Assembly (NCBI GenBank): GCA_025024175.1
Contig: QCXZ01000003.1
Span: 37,844,257 to 37,908,256 of the forward strand
Source of the DNA: Rhyzopertha dominica
Taxonomy: Eukaryota; Arthropoda; Insecta; Coleoptera; Bostrichidae
DNA length: 64,000 bases
Direction of reading: 5' to 3'
The notes under the pieces were generated by a model. That model saw only the letters and a list, made by a program, of their open reading frames with translations. It did no database searches and was not told the origin of the DNA. A program made the translations under genes and the position numbers. Shown piece after piece: positions 11,103 through 24,838 of the stretch (position 1 is its first letter; each line of letters begins with the position of its first letter).

Positions 11103-12577
11103 TCTGTAAAAATGATCAAATATAGTTTAACAAGGCTATCTTGTGTATAACGTTTTTGTGATCTTATAGGTTAGCTTAACCTATCAAATAATCTAACCAC
11201 ACTTCAAGACATACAGCCACGCAAATACTTTGATAGTAACAACATAATTACCGAATAAAGTGTACTTACCGTATACTTATCCAAGTGTATGGGACACCAC
11301 CGAAAGATGGAAAACGAAAACAGAAATGGCGAAATCACATGTTTATCGTTTACAACGAAATACGTACGAGGTACGACAAAGACATTATGCTGTTGCTAAC
11401 GAACAGGGCACACTTTGTACCGATCTTTACCGATTCGGATTATAACGTTAATCATTGAAGCTGATAAGCGGAACGATTTGTTCGAATTACTAATATGCTG
11501 CTGCCACAACAATATAGTATTTAAAGTAAAACTGAGTAACTACAAGCATTTGATAACTGTTAGAGCAACAAAAGTTTACTACAAACAGCAATTTCTCTAT
11601 GTTCACGCAAAAATTTCATGTTAACAATTAAAAATTTGTCAACACAAGTAAGTCATTTTTCAGAGTGCGTATATCATGTGGGATTAACAAGTCAGAAAAT
11701 GCAATTTTTGTATGTAACTACTGAAGTGATTGTTCTTAATTGGTGATTAGTTATTGACGGGCTAACTTCTAAACGAACCTAGCGTGCAATAAAACAAAGA
11801 CAATACTATTGTAACAGTCTCCAAGGTTAAACGTATTAACCCTTAATAATTTGACAACAGTTAGTCTACACTTAAAATAATCTTTGACGTTAACAAGCAT
11901 TTTTGTTGGAACACTTTTCATTTTNAATGCGGAAGCAATCCATCGGACGTTAACCCAGAGACGCGGCAAAGAACTTTAGGTAGTAACTTAGGAGAGTACN
12001 CACTGATTCAACNGTTCTCAAGATGAACTTATATAAAGTAATGATAATGTTTAATGTAATAAAAAGAAAAATTATAAAATATTTTGTTTTCGTCTCTAAT
12101 AATTGGTAATTTGTTCGATTATTGAGATTAGGGACCTAATGACAACACTTTTTAGCCTACCATAGTTTCCACACTCTTTATCGGTTGCTTCTTCAGGGTA
12201 AAATTAATGGTTAACCACATATTATTATAAACCATTTTTTTACCAACACGTTCAACATTTACTTTAAGGAGACAAGAGTAGATTATTGTGAATTTGTTAT
12301 TTTGCAAAGGTAATAAGATAATTTTCTCGAGAAAAACGATTTATTTATTTATTATTACAAGCACAGCCATTTTATCTTATAAATTTGCAAATTAATACCT
12401 TCTCATGTCATCTGAATGTATATTGCAGAATCAATATATAGGTTATTCCAACAAGAACATCTTGTGTCCGAAAGGACGTCCAATCTTTAGAAAAGGGAAT
12501 TTTTAGTCTTACGACAGGTAATTGTTCATTTTAAAAAGATCAACTTTTCCGAATGGCTTTAAGTGATGAAGCGGATG
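11103..12577. other. No gene recognised
   Basis: AT-rich with several N bases (about 11,925-12,013). The longest frames (11,260-11,624) show no domain or family resemblance. Confidence 0.45.
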
Positions 12578-12740
12578 AATGAATATATTTCAAGAAACAT
12601 TGTGTTTAGTGACGAGACATATTTTTGTCTGTACGGTGTTGTCGACAAATAAAACTGTTACATTTGGATGAACATAACTGTGTAGTGTGCATTGTGGATT
12701 AGTGGAGTTATAAGGTGGTGTTGTTTATAGTGCCTTACCT
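12578..12740 (+). pseudogene. Tc1/mariner-type (DDE_3) transposase fragment
   Basis: One frame reads NEYISRNIVFSDETYFCLYG, then VVDK, a stop and NCYIWMN. It matches the pattern around the first catalytic Asp in this transposase group (ILFSDE..F.L.G.VN.(H/Q)N.R.W). In-frame stops occur after VDK and again downstream, so it is dead. The rest of the enzyme was not found nearby. Confidence 0.5.
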
Positions 12741-14164
12741 CTTTCAAAACGAGAATAGAAACCCGTGTAGTTTCAATAAGATGGTTATATCTGCTACTCC
12801 TTTCTAACACAATTGTTTTGCTTCATCATTTTGCATTTTAAGTATTTTTTGTACACTCATTTCCTGGGCTAAACGTGGTTTTTAAAGCAACTTCCAAATA
12901 TTTTCTAGAAAGCCTCATCCGAATGGTAGAGAAATCCAGGGCAATATTCGGTTTAACATGTGCAGATTACAATTATTACCAGATTCTTTATATATTATTC
13001 AGTCTTCTGTCAATTACAAGTAGGCATATTACTATACTCACTTGTTAAATAACTACATGCTTCCGATTTAATAAAAGAGGAGACTTATTTTCAATTTTAT
13101 TATTCCTAGTTTCCGAAACATTAATAATTTATTTATTATAATCGGAAACGGTTATAATAGTTCATCTGCATTGTTATCCTCACCTAATTCAAGCATTGTC
13201 GAAATAAACGCAAAAAGCAGTTAGGACATGTAGGCGCATCCTTTGTACAACAAACCAATATTTTTGCATACAAACAACCTAATTAATATGTACTAAAAAT
13301 TTGCTCGCAGTTTTGTTTTTAAAAAGTTATACTTAAGTGGACTGCACTCCAGATAATATTAGCTTCGAGACAGAGTGATAACATTCTATTTTAGCTTTTC
13401 CAGTACATAAAAATTAGTGATCAAAAACACATGCGCAAAGTGTAACTAAACGTACTAAAAGATCTTAAAAACATATAATGACTGTTTTGTTTTTTTACCA
13501 AACAGTAAAATCACAAATTGAAAAGACCTAGCAAAAAATTATTTATTATAATGGCTTAATTATTAATGACATCCTCCTTAAATTTATCTCTTGAACGAGG
13601 AACTGATAAAAGAAAAAAACTGAAAACAAGATTATTCAAATGTTTGCTGTACGCGTATCAGACTGCACTACCCAACACACAATATCGTTACAATTCATGC
13701 CGTCCTCATTCTTTAATTAAACTAAATTGTTAACTTGGGATAATACCTTGCTAATTTAGTGGAACGTCCTAGTTTGACCTCCACTGAAGCAAATTCATTG
13801 CGTAGCAGCCTGTGTCGTGTCCTGCAGCAAAAATGCAGTCTGCAACCTTTTAACTTCCTGGTTCGCCACGCAAACCTATTCGGATAGTTCTTGTGGCACT
13901 CTCAGCGCCGCATCTATTTTTAGGGTTACACTTGCTATTCTTGTGACTTTAAATAAGCTTGAGTTTTTGCCAACGACGATAATGCTACATTCCAATGTTA
14001 CAAGAAAAGCCGGCGATGTTCTAAGAAATTCTGTAGCGAACGTATATAGTATCAGGTTTTTTAACCACTCTATCCATTATGTTAAACCTTTCCGGATAGA
14101 AGCCACTCCTATACTGTTCTGTTTTCATTTACTTCAGTTAATGAAATAGATTGGATACAATAAA
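12741..14164. other. No gene recognised
   Basis: Non-coding by inspection. A 110-codon frame at 13,817-14,149 has no recognisable motif, starts from a non-ATG codon, and was not called. Confidence 0.45.
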
Positions 14165-16003
14165 TATACGGGGTGGGTCAAGTGAACGTTTTTTTCCATA
14201 ACTACAATAATTGTTAAAAATACAGAAAAGTGTTTTGAACAAAAATGATTGTGGTTTTTAAATAGTATAACCTAAAATTAATTTGAATATGGCTGGCTTC
14301 CGGCTGTACCGGAAACGCACACTTTGTTATTTTATATGGAACACCCCATATTTTATTATACACATGCATGCATTATCAAATTTTACTGCTACTTTATTCA
14401 CCATACTTTAGGTAATAACTTTTAAACGAAAGGACATAGTGTTATAGGATTTTCGCAACAATTTTTATAGGTAATTTTAAATAGAGAAAGGCATAGTTTT
14501 GACTTAAACTATGTTTGATACCTTTCAAATTTTGTCCTGTTTAGTGAGTTTATGAATCCCATTCTTCCATTGCTTTATATTGTAACTTCTTTGTACTTAA
14601 AACTTTTAGCCTGTTTTATGTATTTTCCATTTATTGTGATGTCTATCCTTTTGTCTCCTTTCTTATGACCATTGTTTTTGTTTGCTGGTATGAACTGGCT
14701 TTCCGGCAACTACTGAAGTGATTGAACATCACTCATCAATGGTGTAACAGAAAAAATGAACTTTTGGTATTGGGTTCTGTAATCGAATGCCTATATACAA
14801 GTGTCAGTGAAATCACAATGTTGTACAGCATCAGCAAAAGAGCGCTACTCAACAAAATGTATAAACGTCATAAATATGATTCCTACAGAATTCAGTGTCA
14901 TCAACAACTAACTACCATGTAATGTTTGCTTCCTTGGCAGACTAGCGGTTTGTTAATAGTTTCTGGGAAAGTATTAAAAAAACAAGGATTTCAGATCAAA
15001 GTGGCTTGACGGAAAATCCCTTTCATTTTCTAAAGAGGGCTCAAAAACACCATTGTTTTCTTATCGTCTGAATGTTAATATTCGGGAATAATTTTTACCA
15101 ATGTTCAGTTTTTTCTAGTCATTGAGTGAAAAAGCGATCGTTGTTATTCGATATTCCAATTACTACGTTTGTGTTTGTGGTTTCAACAACATGACGTTCA
15201 TGAACTTGTTAGGGCTGTCGGGGCTTTTTTTGAATTATATATCCTAAATGAGTGGATTGCTGGTTGTGGACGTGTTTGTTGGCTACCAAAGCTGAGGAAA
15301 CTCGATTTTTGCTTTACTTTAAGTTTAATTTTACTATACCAGGACTACATCTGAAGACGTAGGAAATTGAACCCAGGTAGTTTACGAGGAAGTTGGTTCA
15401 GAAATGTTTCTGAAGATTGAAAGAAATTATAAAGAATTGGTTTAGTCGAGTATTTCGTTCTTTAGACTTTGATTTTTTTTCTTATACTATAGTCTTCATT
15501 TATGACTATAAATCATGTCCAGAAGTTGCGAAAATCTGTTATTTTCTAAAATATCTCGCAAAACAGTCAATACTGCATAACTGTCGACAATGGTACAAAA
15601 GAAATTTTATTTGAAAGACAATGGAAAAATATTAGTAACATTCCGTACCAAAAAAATCAAGTTATTTGCGTTTAAAGTTTTTGAAATTTAAACCACAGAC
15701 AGAAATTTGCAAAATTTGTTTAATAACAACGAAAACCCCATTTTTCCATCTTTTTTTAGTTTCAAAATATCTGATAACTCCACAGTCGTGCATTTTACAC
15801 TTAATGTATGTTGCATAAAGTGGAATTAAAATTTTATAAGGAATACAAGTATTAGGCAAAAAAAAGACAGAGTTAATTTGCATTTCCAGTGCAACCGAAA
15901 GACGGTATCTTCGAAAATAATTTTAGGTTATAGTGCTCAAAAATTCAAACACCTTTGTATACCTACAACATTTTTCCATGTTCACCCGGCCAGCCCTGTA
16001 TAT
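14165..16003 (+). mobile_element. Degraded Tc1/mariner-type DNA transposon with TIRs
   Basis: The left end TATACGGGGTGGGTC...GTGAACGTTTTTTTCC (14,165) pairs with the right end, which read inwards on - is TATACAGGGCTGGCC...GTGAACATGGAAAA (16,003). The ends therefore agree at most positions and are flanked by TA. Between them a transposase remnant lies at 15,166-15,345. The left part (14,350-15,160) is not recognisable and may itself contain an insertion, since a second end-like motif, ACACCCCATA, occurs at about 14,341-14,350. Length of 1.84 kb fits a once-complete element of this class. Confidence 0.55.
15166..15345 (+). pseudogene. DDE transposase C-terminal fragment (second and third catalytic region)
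   Basis: The frame reads WFQQHDVHELVRAVGAFFEL, then NEWIAGCGRVCWLPKLRKLDF. The family pattern is WFQQDGA..H....VR.YL.E.(Y/F)...WIGR.G...WPPRSPDLTPLDF. The second catalytic Asp (QQDGA) is HDV here and the third region (SPDLTP) has been lost, so it is non-functional. It sits inside the TIR-bounded element at 14,165-16,003. Confidence 0.55.
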
Positions 16004-16689
16004 AATAAATGATCATTTTTAGTACATTAATCTAACCGGTAATGGCGTTCCTATTTCTCTAAAAAGTAATATCTCTTTATTACAGGAGATTCGGGACCTT
16101 ACCTTACCACTGATTTAAAAAACTCGTAGTTGATCTGCATCAAAGATATGCTGCTCTTTTTGAAGCTCAAATCGTGAAATCCGATCAACATCGAAAAAGC
16201 TGTAGGTAACACCAGCATGAAAAAAAAATGCCGGCTAAGTTGCACAATGAACAGCATTCAAACATGGAATCATTTGCTTTCCAAGCAATGTCCGATGTCC
16301 GTTCTGAGAGTGTATTATTATTGGCGGAACTGCTACAGTACGGTGTCCGTTTGCCAAAATATTTATATGTCTGGGTTGAAGTGCCAAAACTAAGTTTTTG
16401 CGACTGTCGGAACACACCTGGGCACTTCATTATTTTAGGTGTCGGTTGAAAGTAAATTGTAGTCAAATATTGTATGTGGTTATGGACATAATAGCACCGA
16501 TGTTAATTAAAATCCTGTTTTAAAGTATAGGTAATATTTGTATTATACGAATACGACGCAGTGTTTCAAATATGCGTAAGTTAATGAGTAAGCAAAATAT
16601 AAAACGCAGAGTGCTACAGTCACTATTCCACAAATAATGACAATAATTGACAGAAGAAATACAAATGATGCATAGATGTTACATGAAAG
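16004..16689. other. No gene assigned
   Basis: Overlapping frames at 16,185-16,466 (-) and 16,228-16,449 (+) are open on both strands in a slightly GC-richer patch, but neither resembles a family I know. Confidence 0.4.
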
Positions 16690-16850
16690 TAGATAATGGC
16701 ATTGCAAGTGCTAAAGCTTCCAGAAAATATGAATGCAGGCTAACTATTAGAAAACATAGTAACTGCAAGGAAAGTAACAAGAATGAACAATAGTTGAGTT
16801 TGCAATCGAGAACAGGATGTGTACATTCATTATTTTTTTTAAGGAGACAC
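16690..16850 (+). pseudogene. Possible pogo/jerky-type Psq HTH fragment
   Basis: One frame contains DNGIASAKASRKYECRLTIR followed by KH. This resembles the helix-turn-helix of pogo-like transposases (NG..S..KAS..Y.V...TL..H). A stop interrupts it about 45 codons in. No catalytic domain follows; the frame at 16,817-17,056 is unassigned. Weak call. Confidence 0.25.
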
Positions 16851-17455
16851 ATGATTTAAGGACTATTGATCAAATGCATGCAGGTACTGGTGGTACCATG
16901 ATGATAAACTTAAAAAAAAACTACGCCAGGATAGATGTTAAATGGGATAATTTGCTAGATAGATATGTAAAAAGATTCAAAAAGCATAAGAGTACAGATT
17001 GTAGTACAAGCAGTCGCATAAATCAAGCTGTTGGAAGAAATTGCAGTTCAAAGTAATATAGGACCAACTATTAAACTAAAAATGGGAAAGCATAGGAAAA
17101 GTATCAAGAGTGAGAAAAAGAGGTACTAATAAGCACGGAAATGACGAGAGATACGTTGATTGTCAAAGCAACTACATTAGTACAATAATGCTGAAAGAAA
17201 GTGAAATTGCAGGTAGCGAAGCACAATATCCATGAAAAAGCGGACCGTAATTCCTAATTGGTTACAAACAACATCAGTGCCTAACATTTTCCGTTTATCC
17301 CTGAGGCGTTCAGGTTTTGGAATGAGGGTTAAAGACAAAGTACTTGTAAATAAAAAACGTAGGTATTAATTGACACCCAAACAACAGTTAGAGTAAACTA
17401 CACAGATATTTTTCCAAGAGGATGGTAAACTCTGATACCTGGGAGCTTCTGTACT

Positions 17456-17731
17456 ATCGGACACGAAAAGGACGCAGAAATTCAGATCAGAATAATAAAT
17501 ATTCGAACACATGTAAGATGTTATTTATTCTACACCAAGATAAAACTATATAAAACGGTAATCAGACCCACAAATACTGCAGTCATTTCAAACTTAACCA
17601 CTAAGCAAAATTTGGGAGATTTGAAGGGAAAGCATTTTGCGAAGGGATAGAAACGACTACGATGGTTAGGACAACTGATGCGACAATCGGAGAATGTAAC
17701 TACGAGACAAGCACAGCCGAAATCGTATCAT
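17456..17731 (+). pseudogene. Non-LTR retrotransposon reverse transcriptase, C-terminal fragment
   Basis: A single frame with one stop (17,648) reads ..EKDAEIQIRIINIRT.., then KLYKTVIRP, then RLRWLGQLMRQSENV. This is the usual order at the end of many LINE RTs (EI..RI......F, KL.LYKT.IRP, RLRWLGH..RM.E). Preceding RT motifs are unrecognisable. It is a 5'-truncated, decayed copy. Confidence 0.65.
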
Positions 17732-18017
17732 TTGCTTATACTGACACCACAGGGCACTCAAAACCAACAATGGAAACGATCGTTGTCGAAGATGCAAAAT
17801 ATAAATAAATGCTGTTGCTCTGGCAGTTCAGGGGAACCTGTATTTATCTACTGTCAATAACCACGTACACAAGCTTAATTTTTAATACATTATGAATTAG
17901 ATTAATAAACAACAACACTAACAACAACACCAAAACGATAAGAACATAACTCCTGGACAGGAGTTTTAGACACAACGTATCGGAACAAAACGTGTCAATC
18001 ATGAAGTACGTTTATGG

Positions 18018-18300
18018 TCAGTAGAAATGTTCAAAATGATCGCCATTTTCTTGAAAACACAATCGATTCCGGTCCTTGAAGTTTTTGTCCACATTAGCCA
18101 ACATAGCTGACAAACTTCCCGAGGAGGAGTGACGCAAAGAAATCAAATTTTGTTAAATCCAGTGATCTAGCCAGCAATGAGAAAATCCATCCACGACCTC
18201 TCTATCTCTTTGACAAGATTAATCTAAAAATTCTTTATCAAAAATTATGCCTGTTTACAAATCGATGGCGATGAAATGTTGCTTAATCAGAAAATAGCAC
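18018..18300 (-). pseudogene. Tc1/mariner-type (DDE_3) transposase, C-terminal half
   Basis: On the minus strand RGRGWIFSLLARSLDLTKFD (family: RGP..WPPRSPDLTPLDFFLW) is followed after a frameshift by ANVDKNFKDRNRLCFQENGD then HFEHFY and a stop at 18,018-18,020. The ending G.HFEH(L/F) before the stop is typical of this transposase group. The SPDLT Pro and other residues are lost and the frame shifts once, so it is a pseudogene. The N-terminal half was not identified upstream. Confidence 0.6.
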
Positions 18301-21300
18301 TTGAATCTTCACACGATTTATTAACAGCACATTGACAAAATATTCGCCTGTTTTCTAAATCGCCAGCCAGCAACTCTTGATATAACTAAATACGATAACA
18401 ATAGATTTTCCAGTATCGTGCCCTCTTAACTTCTCGAACACTTGTTCTTGGACTGCAGGGAATACAAAAAATTCCTTATCTTCGATAACTGTGGTTTTTT
18501 GTTTGAATTTGGAATTATAGTTCACTCGTCTACTTTTCCTCAACCTAACCAGAAATTTTTGGAATGAAGTTTATAGGGAATGTCTTCTAACATACATTCC
18601 GACAGCTAACGGGTAATATTGTTTACATTTATCAAGAACAAAAGTCATATATCAGTTCCTCGTGTTACAGAAGTGTTCAAAAATCAACTAAACCAGATCA
18701 ACAATACGCAGCCCAACTTGTCTTAAAAATGACAATTCTTAATTAATAATAAATAATCGCCCGCTGTCAATTTTATGGCTATTGAAAAAGAAAAACAAAA
18801 AATTGAATATTTTTCACATTTTGCGAAAACTGTAAGTAGTACTTAACGACATTCTTATTTCCAAGAAATAGAATTTAATGCCACATCTAACCATGTAGAA
18901 ATAATTATAGCATTCTATTTAAAAAAAATCGAGTGTTCCAAGTTTGAGTTTGTTTAGATTGTAGAAAGGATAACAAATCGTGCGCAGTAAAACAGCACCT
19001 TCTTTCTTGTATCGAACTGCCAAAACCACGCCGTGCTATTTTTTATAAGGTTTCGGAGATATTCTCGATTATATTTTTTACAAAATGACGGGTAACGTCA
19101 AAACGGCCAAATATGGTTTATAAAGTCACATTAAAACAGGATGTTCCGTTTAATATAACAAAGTTGGTGTCTTACGCCACGTCTGAAAATATTTCAGTAG
19201 AGACATTGTTTATTTTGAACAGTAGTTGGCTTATGGAAGAAACTAGCTGGGCTGGGACACATTGTGTATACTGTGCTATTTTTATTAATACTTCAACACT
19301 ACTGAAAAAATAAATAGAAACGAAAAACTAACATATACTGAAAGATAAACTTTTGAAAATTTGCAGAGAATTTAAACTTCCAGACCAAAGAAAATCTTTG
19401 CTCAAACTATTAATTCCGTATGAAGTATACACCGAGTTTATTATCTTTTCTAGGTAGGTAGGATTGATTTTCTACAGCATAATGAAGTTATGAAAACAAG
19501 CAGAGCAGATATTCCTGTAGTATTATAACAACAATAATACCTCCTACCATACAGCTTGCGGTTGGGCTAACACTATATGTACAGCTGTGCAGGTATATTA
19601 AATTAAAAGAAAATGAAATTTATCTGAACTGGTGGCTGGCTATTTCATAACCTCAGTTAAATAAACGTCGTTCAATGTAACTGCATAAATACAAGTGCGT
19701 CAAGTTTTTAATTAATTGAACTTTTAACGTAGTCTTACAATGAACAATTTATTGAGAAGTATATAAAAATGTTTCATTAAATATGGCATACAAGACATCA
19801 CTCTGCTGTTTTTTGTTCGTCTCTTGGAAAACAACTTATTTTTAGTGGTCTAGCTTCTACATTTATTGACTCTTCCCAGCGCTTTTTAGTCTGTTCTCTA
19901 ATATTTTACAAAAAAATTGTAGCTGTAGTAAGCATTTGGTTCTCCGGATTTTTTCTTTTTAGCAACATTAGATGGCCTTTTTTACTGTCTGCTAAAAAGT
20001 AATTTAGGCATAAGTTAATATACTAGTGGTTTTATTTATACCATGACATTTGTAAACTTTTTCTTAACTTCTGGAAATATTATTTTACCTTTCAATACTT
20101 AATATACCGCAAACAGTGATTCAAAACGGTGCCTTGAGTGCTCCCAGTTCAGAAGCTATTTCGCCACCAAGATATCTACAACTTTAACTACTTCTATGAC
20201 TGCCCAGAAATGTAATAATATCCTACAATGTAAAAATAATGTAAGTTTTACTTTACTTTATCTATAGATAAATAATTGGTTAATTAGTAGATAAAGACAC
20301 AAAGCAAAGGCAAGTAGAACCTATTTGTGTATTTGTGTAGTTTTAATACTCGTAGTATATTATTTCGGTACTCAAAATGCGAATATGAAATTCGTCATGA
20401 TAAAACCGAATTACCTGTTACCTGGTTCACACTTGTAGTAGTAAGATTAGCTTAACTAGCGCTGGGTAAATCATCGCAATTTATACGTATATTTTTTTAT
20501 CACTAGTTACCCACTAAGCAGTTGATATGAGATGTTAAATAAGCTGTTATCAGATAGCAATTGTAAAGATGCCTCATATCTTAAGACGAACTCTTTTGAT
20601 ATCTTTTTTATATTTTGTGCTACTTATATAGTATTCAACTGACGAAAACAATTAAGATGTCTGATCATATTCTACTTTTATGTAAGAAAAGTGACAACGC
20701 TGTGTCGCCATTTTGTTTTAATTACTACCCTACAACTGGTTCTGTTTACATTAATTACTAACACGTGCATTTTAAATACTGTAGTAAAAAGCTAAAAAAA
20801 TTATGCGGATACTGATACGACGTCTATTTATAGGATCAATTTGTGGCAATAACGACTAGTTTTCAATATGTTTATTAACATTTTCTCATTGTAATTACAA
20901 ACATGGCTGCAGATTATTTTACTTTGCAGACGTTGCGCAAACTGTTTTCGTGGCAGACAGCGAGATGCGTTCGGAATGTGGCATTAGAAACTCCGCTGTG
21001 CGTATAATAAACAGTGAAAAAACCTGACCTTTGGCGGAACCAGGAAATGCGCGGATTTCAGCACCCACATTACCTTCGTCTGTAGCAAACAATTAACGGT
21101 TCATACGACCTTATTATTCGTTGCCACATTCCAATTCGCCTTTCCATTTCACTGCGTTAAATGTTTTATAATGAAAGTCGCATTCTGAGAAAGGTCAATA
21201 AATGCACTGTGGGAGTGTCGCGAATGAAAGTGAACAAGACATGAATTGGCGGAATGCATATATGATTTAGAAAAAAGGTGCAGTATAATGATTGGCAAAC

Positions 21301-21654
21301 TAATTTGATCACAGTTATGAGTAGTTATGCAAGTTTTGTAACTTTTTTAATCGATTAAACGTCTTGCATGCATGGAGATGCTGATATGAGTATACCAGCT
21401 CCTGCTAATGAAGCGATGTATTGCATTGCAGAATGCAGTTTTTGTTTGCCAGCCTAATTCCCAAGGCCACTGAGATTTCAAATTTCGAATTTAAAACAGT
21501 CCTTGTCCACGAAGGCGCAAAAACCAAGGTATGCCGGGTGTATACAGTAAAGCTTAAAATTCTTGCAAAAATTCGAAAAAACATGTAACTTAAGATTTAA
21601 AAAGAAACAGAATTTTTACTATTTCGAAGATATAACGTCATCAATTGTATGTTT
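18301..21654. other. No gene recognised (about 3.3 kb)
   Basis: Only short unassigned frames. A patch at about 20,900-21,250 is slightly GC-richer but broken by stops in all frames. No TIR pair, tandem array or RNA gene was seen. Confidence 0.4.
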
Positions 21655-23135
21655 TTTTAATAGAACCATTATAGTATACAGAAATCAACCATTACGTCAT
21701 TTGGCATAAAAAACAAACATAATGGTCACAACTGGAAAAATGGTTATTTATTAACACACGCAAAAACTACTTAGAGAAGTAGGCAACCAGATGTTCGAAG
21801 TGTGAGCACGCACTCGATCCATATGACACCTCAAAAAAATTTATTGTTCGGAGGAGTAACGTTGGTTAAGCCTGTTGTTCTTTCTGATTGCAATAAGCAC
21901 TTGAATTTCTTGAATTAAGGTAGACACTTCCATAAATAACAAGAACGACAACTGGTATCAACGGACTAAAAGTTACCATCTGTAGATTCCAGTAAAACTG
22001 AAAGAATTCAGAATCCACATATGATAACTTTTTGTCTGTTGATAATAATGGATAATTATCGATGTTCAAAAAGTACTTAATCCAGTGTGAGTAATGGTAA
22101 AATTAGCAAAGGCTGGCTTAGTAAAAATATACAGCATTGTAATCAAAAGTAAGCTTTACAAACATACGACATTGACTGTGACAGTTAACGTAATAATTAC
22201 AGTTACAATTCTCAAACAAGTAATTTCAGTCTGTGATCTGCATATCTAATTACAGTGGTCCGTCTAATGGAGACTGAGCCAATCGAAGTTTTAATGATGG
22301 TAGCTTATGGACTCAGGAGTTTGGCAATTGTTTAACGTGAAATACAGGAAAAAAACCAATTGGACAATTTACTGCTAGTAGACTTGTTGCTGCACGATTT
22401 CACGAAACGGGTAAAAAAAATCTGATCATCCCAAATTAAACAACTACACAAATTAAGCATTTTATTAGAACCCGGATAAATTCGAACGCACCTACAAAAA
22501 ATTACAATTTTGCAACATACTAATGAAAACGTGTGATGGACGTCCTAACTTTTTAAAGAAATAAGCAACTTTTCATTTAAACAGCGTACGAGGCAGGGCA
22601 CGAGAAAATTCACACTCAGAAGTTTATTGTTTGGGTAGACGTTTGATTCCAGCAAGATGATGCACCGGCACAATTTAGGGTAGCAGAATAATGCCAATAA
22701 TGGATAGGTCGTAGAGGAATTGTAGGATGCCCACCCCGATCGCCAGATTTGACTCCATTATATTTTTTGGGAAGACATTTAATAAACAGCGTATACAACC
22801 TCATATTCGAACTAAAATGCGATTACTACCTCCAGACGTTGTTGAACGCAATGCCTAAAGTGTCTGTGTGCCACTTGGACAATGTCAAGCTGTAAATGGA
22901 CTGCAATTTGAACATTTGGATGTATAAAATGTTTTTGTTTTTTTGCTAATTCTAAATTTTGTTATATCATTAAATGTGGATACCAAAGTTGCTTGATTTT
23001 GTTATATTTATGCACAAGTTGAATAACCATTTTTCCAATTGTGCCCATTTTGACTGTTTTTTTTTGCCAAATGTTTGAGTTCCTTAGATAATAAGAGCAC
23101 GAATGACACAAAAATGCATATGGTTCTAATAAAAA
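21655..23135 (+). mobile_element. Tc1/mariner-type transposon with long inverted ends (family A relative)
   Basis: The left end (TAGAACCATTATAG..., then TCATTTGGCATAAAAAA, ATGGTCACAACTGGAAAAAT) is mirrored by the right end near 22,990-23,130 (on -: TAGAACCATATGC..., ATTTGGCAAAAAAA, ATGGGCACAATTGGAAAAAT). The same end sequences bound the palindromic copy at 2,025-3,030. A decayed transposase lies between the arms at 22,270-22,895. Exact termini and target duplication are uncertain. Confidence 0.6.
22270..22895 (+). pseudogene. DDE transposase remnant (N-terminal HTH and catalytic C-terminal parts)
   Basis: The N-terminal part reads TEPIEVLMMVAYGLRSLAIV, resembling the DUF4817-type HTH (TEKIEILMMVGYGDR). 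The C-terminal part from 22,650 is a single frame with two early stops and a terminal TAA (22,893): QQDDAPAQF (second catalytic Asp; family QQDGAP.H), WIGRRGIVGCPPRSPDLTPL (third catalytic Asp in SPDLTPLDF), then a degraded tail. The catalytic signatures are well preserved, but the stops and missing middle make it inactive. Confidence 0.75.
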
Positions 23136-24636
23136 TAAAAATAAAACATTTGATGGCGTCATGACGAAGATCATTATCACATACTGCTATGTTGTAATTA
23201 GCGCAAGATAAATCTCTTTTTAAATCTTAAGTCTGTTCGAATTTTTGCAAATAACCCGTATTTTGAATTTTATGCGTTACTTTATCGACACTCGCAAGAG
23301 CTTTAGAGGGAAGTGGTACATTGCATCTTTTTCGTTTCTGAATAATGAACATACGAATATACAGGAATACAGTAGTTAAAAAACGTTTTAATTGCGTATG
23401 AAACCATGTATCTTATTCATTGCTGTTGCAACAAAAAGACTGAAAAAACGGAAACCTAGTTTTGAATAGATTCTATGAGTACATTACGTGTGAAGCAGTT
23501 AGTGTTAATTGCATGAACAAAGATTTTCTTTAGTATATTATGGGTTTTGCGTAATATTTGTTCAATACGGAATTTTTTATTGTATCTAGAATAAATAACC
23601 ATGTTTACAACTACCGACTTTTGTATTTGTCTTATTGGCCATGTGGAGTGGTCAAGCAAGGTCGTTTTGATTTGAAATACATCAGTATTTCTGATTCTTG
23701 TAGATCCGAATGGAATCTATCGTTTCAATTCGCATTGCCAAATCCGTTCGGTAAAGAAAGGATTACTTACTATAATATGATATTATTATTATTAGAAACA
23801 GAGTTATTATCAGTATACCAATTAATTCATTAGTAGTATTCTAATGTAACATTTCTGTATACAGTGTACCGACACGCTGAAGTTAAAATTATACAACGCT
23901 TTAGAGAAGATCGGATTAAATTCAATATTTTTGTAAGTGGTTCCAACTCAAAAAGAAATTTTCTAAACACGTCAATTTTTACTTTTTCTCCCACGGATTT
24001 TCAGATATAAATGAGATAGGTGATACTACTAATGTTCCTAACATTGTGACACCTTTAATGATTTTTTATTTGTTTTTTTTTCTCAAATAAAAACCATTTT
24101 TTGACTACTGACTCTTACCTAAAGAAGTTTCTGATTACGGCAATATAGCATATATAATAATTTATTTTGTACAAAAATACATAATAGAATGACGTTGTAT
24201 TAAGTAAGGTACATCATCAGTGGCACCATATATTTCATTTGCACGGTACAATTGTAAAATTATATAAATACATACATTTAACGTCTCCCGAAGCATATAA
24301 AAAAGACGCATAATGAAATGAATTTAAGGTGAGTTTGTGTCTCTTATTGCAGGCTCTTACAAATTTTGCATCTTATCTGGGGAACTTTGAATTAAACGAT
24401 AGCACATACAGTTCTATTTAAAGCGCGTTATTGGCCATAAATGTGAAAGGTCGTAGCCGCATATGCTGCAACGTTTGTAGACAGCATTTTGTTAATATCA
24501 GTGGCGTATGGTCAATTCGTGTTAATACGACTATTTCAAGTTGATATCCCTTCAGTGGGAAATTGACAAAGGAAATTAACGTAGTAATAATATACGAAAG
24601 TGTACTAAATTCTATAAATACATACCGTATTTTGAA
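23136..24636. other. No gene recognised
   Basis: AT-rich; only short frames without family resemblance were seen. Confidence 0.45.
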
Positions 24637-24838
24637 GATCAAATATTATAATCGCCTAAATGTATTTTAAATTTACATAAGTTATGTGTATTGGAATAAC
24701 ATGCATATATACATACGTAATGAAAAAGTATTGCCAGCTTGGACGGGGATTTGAATCCGGACATTGTGAGCACTAGTCTAACGCGCTAACCAACTGCAAT
24801 ATCAAAGCCCTATTCAAATCAGAGCTCCAGTGGACATC
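24637..24838 (-). mobile_element. tRNA-derived SINE, copy 1
   Basis: On the minus strand a tRNA-like head (about 24,737-24,808) has an A box (TTGGTTAGCGC region) and a B box (GGATTCAAATCC). GCTTTGA at the 5' edge and TCCAAGC at the 3' edge can still pair at most positions like an acceptor stem. The head is followed by a tail AGCTGGCAATAC, (T)5, ATTACGTATG... down to AGGCGATTATAATATTTGATC. A further tail-only fragment of the same family lies at about 24,970-25,022 (-). It lies head-to-head with copy 2. Confidence 0.7.

Noticed and set aside
13817..14149. 110-codon gene
   Set aside because: Non-ATG start, no family resemblance on either strand, next to a degraded transposon.
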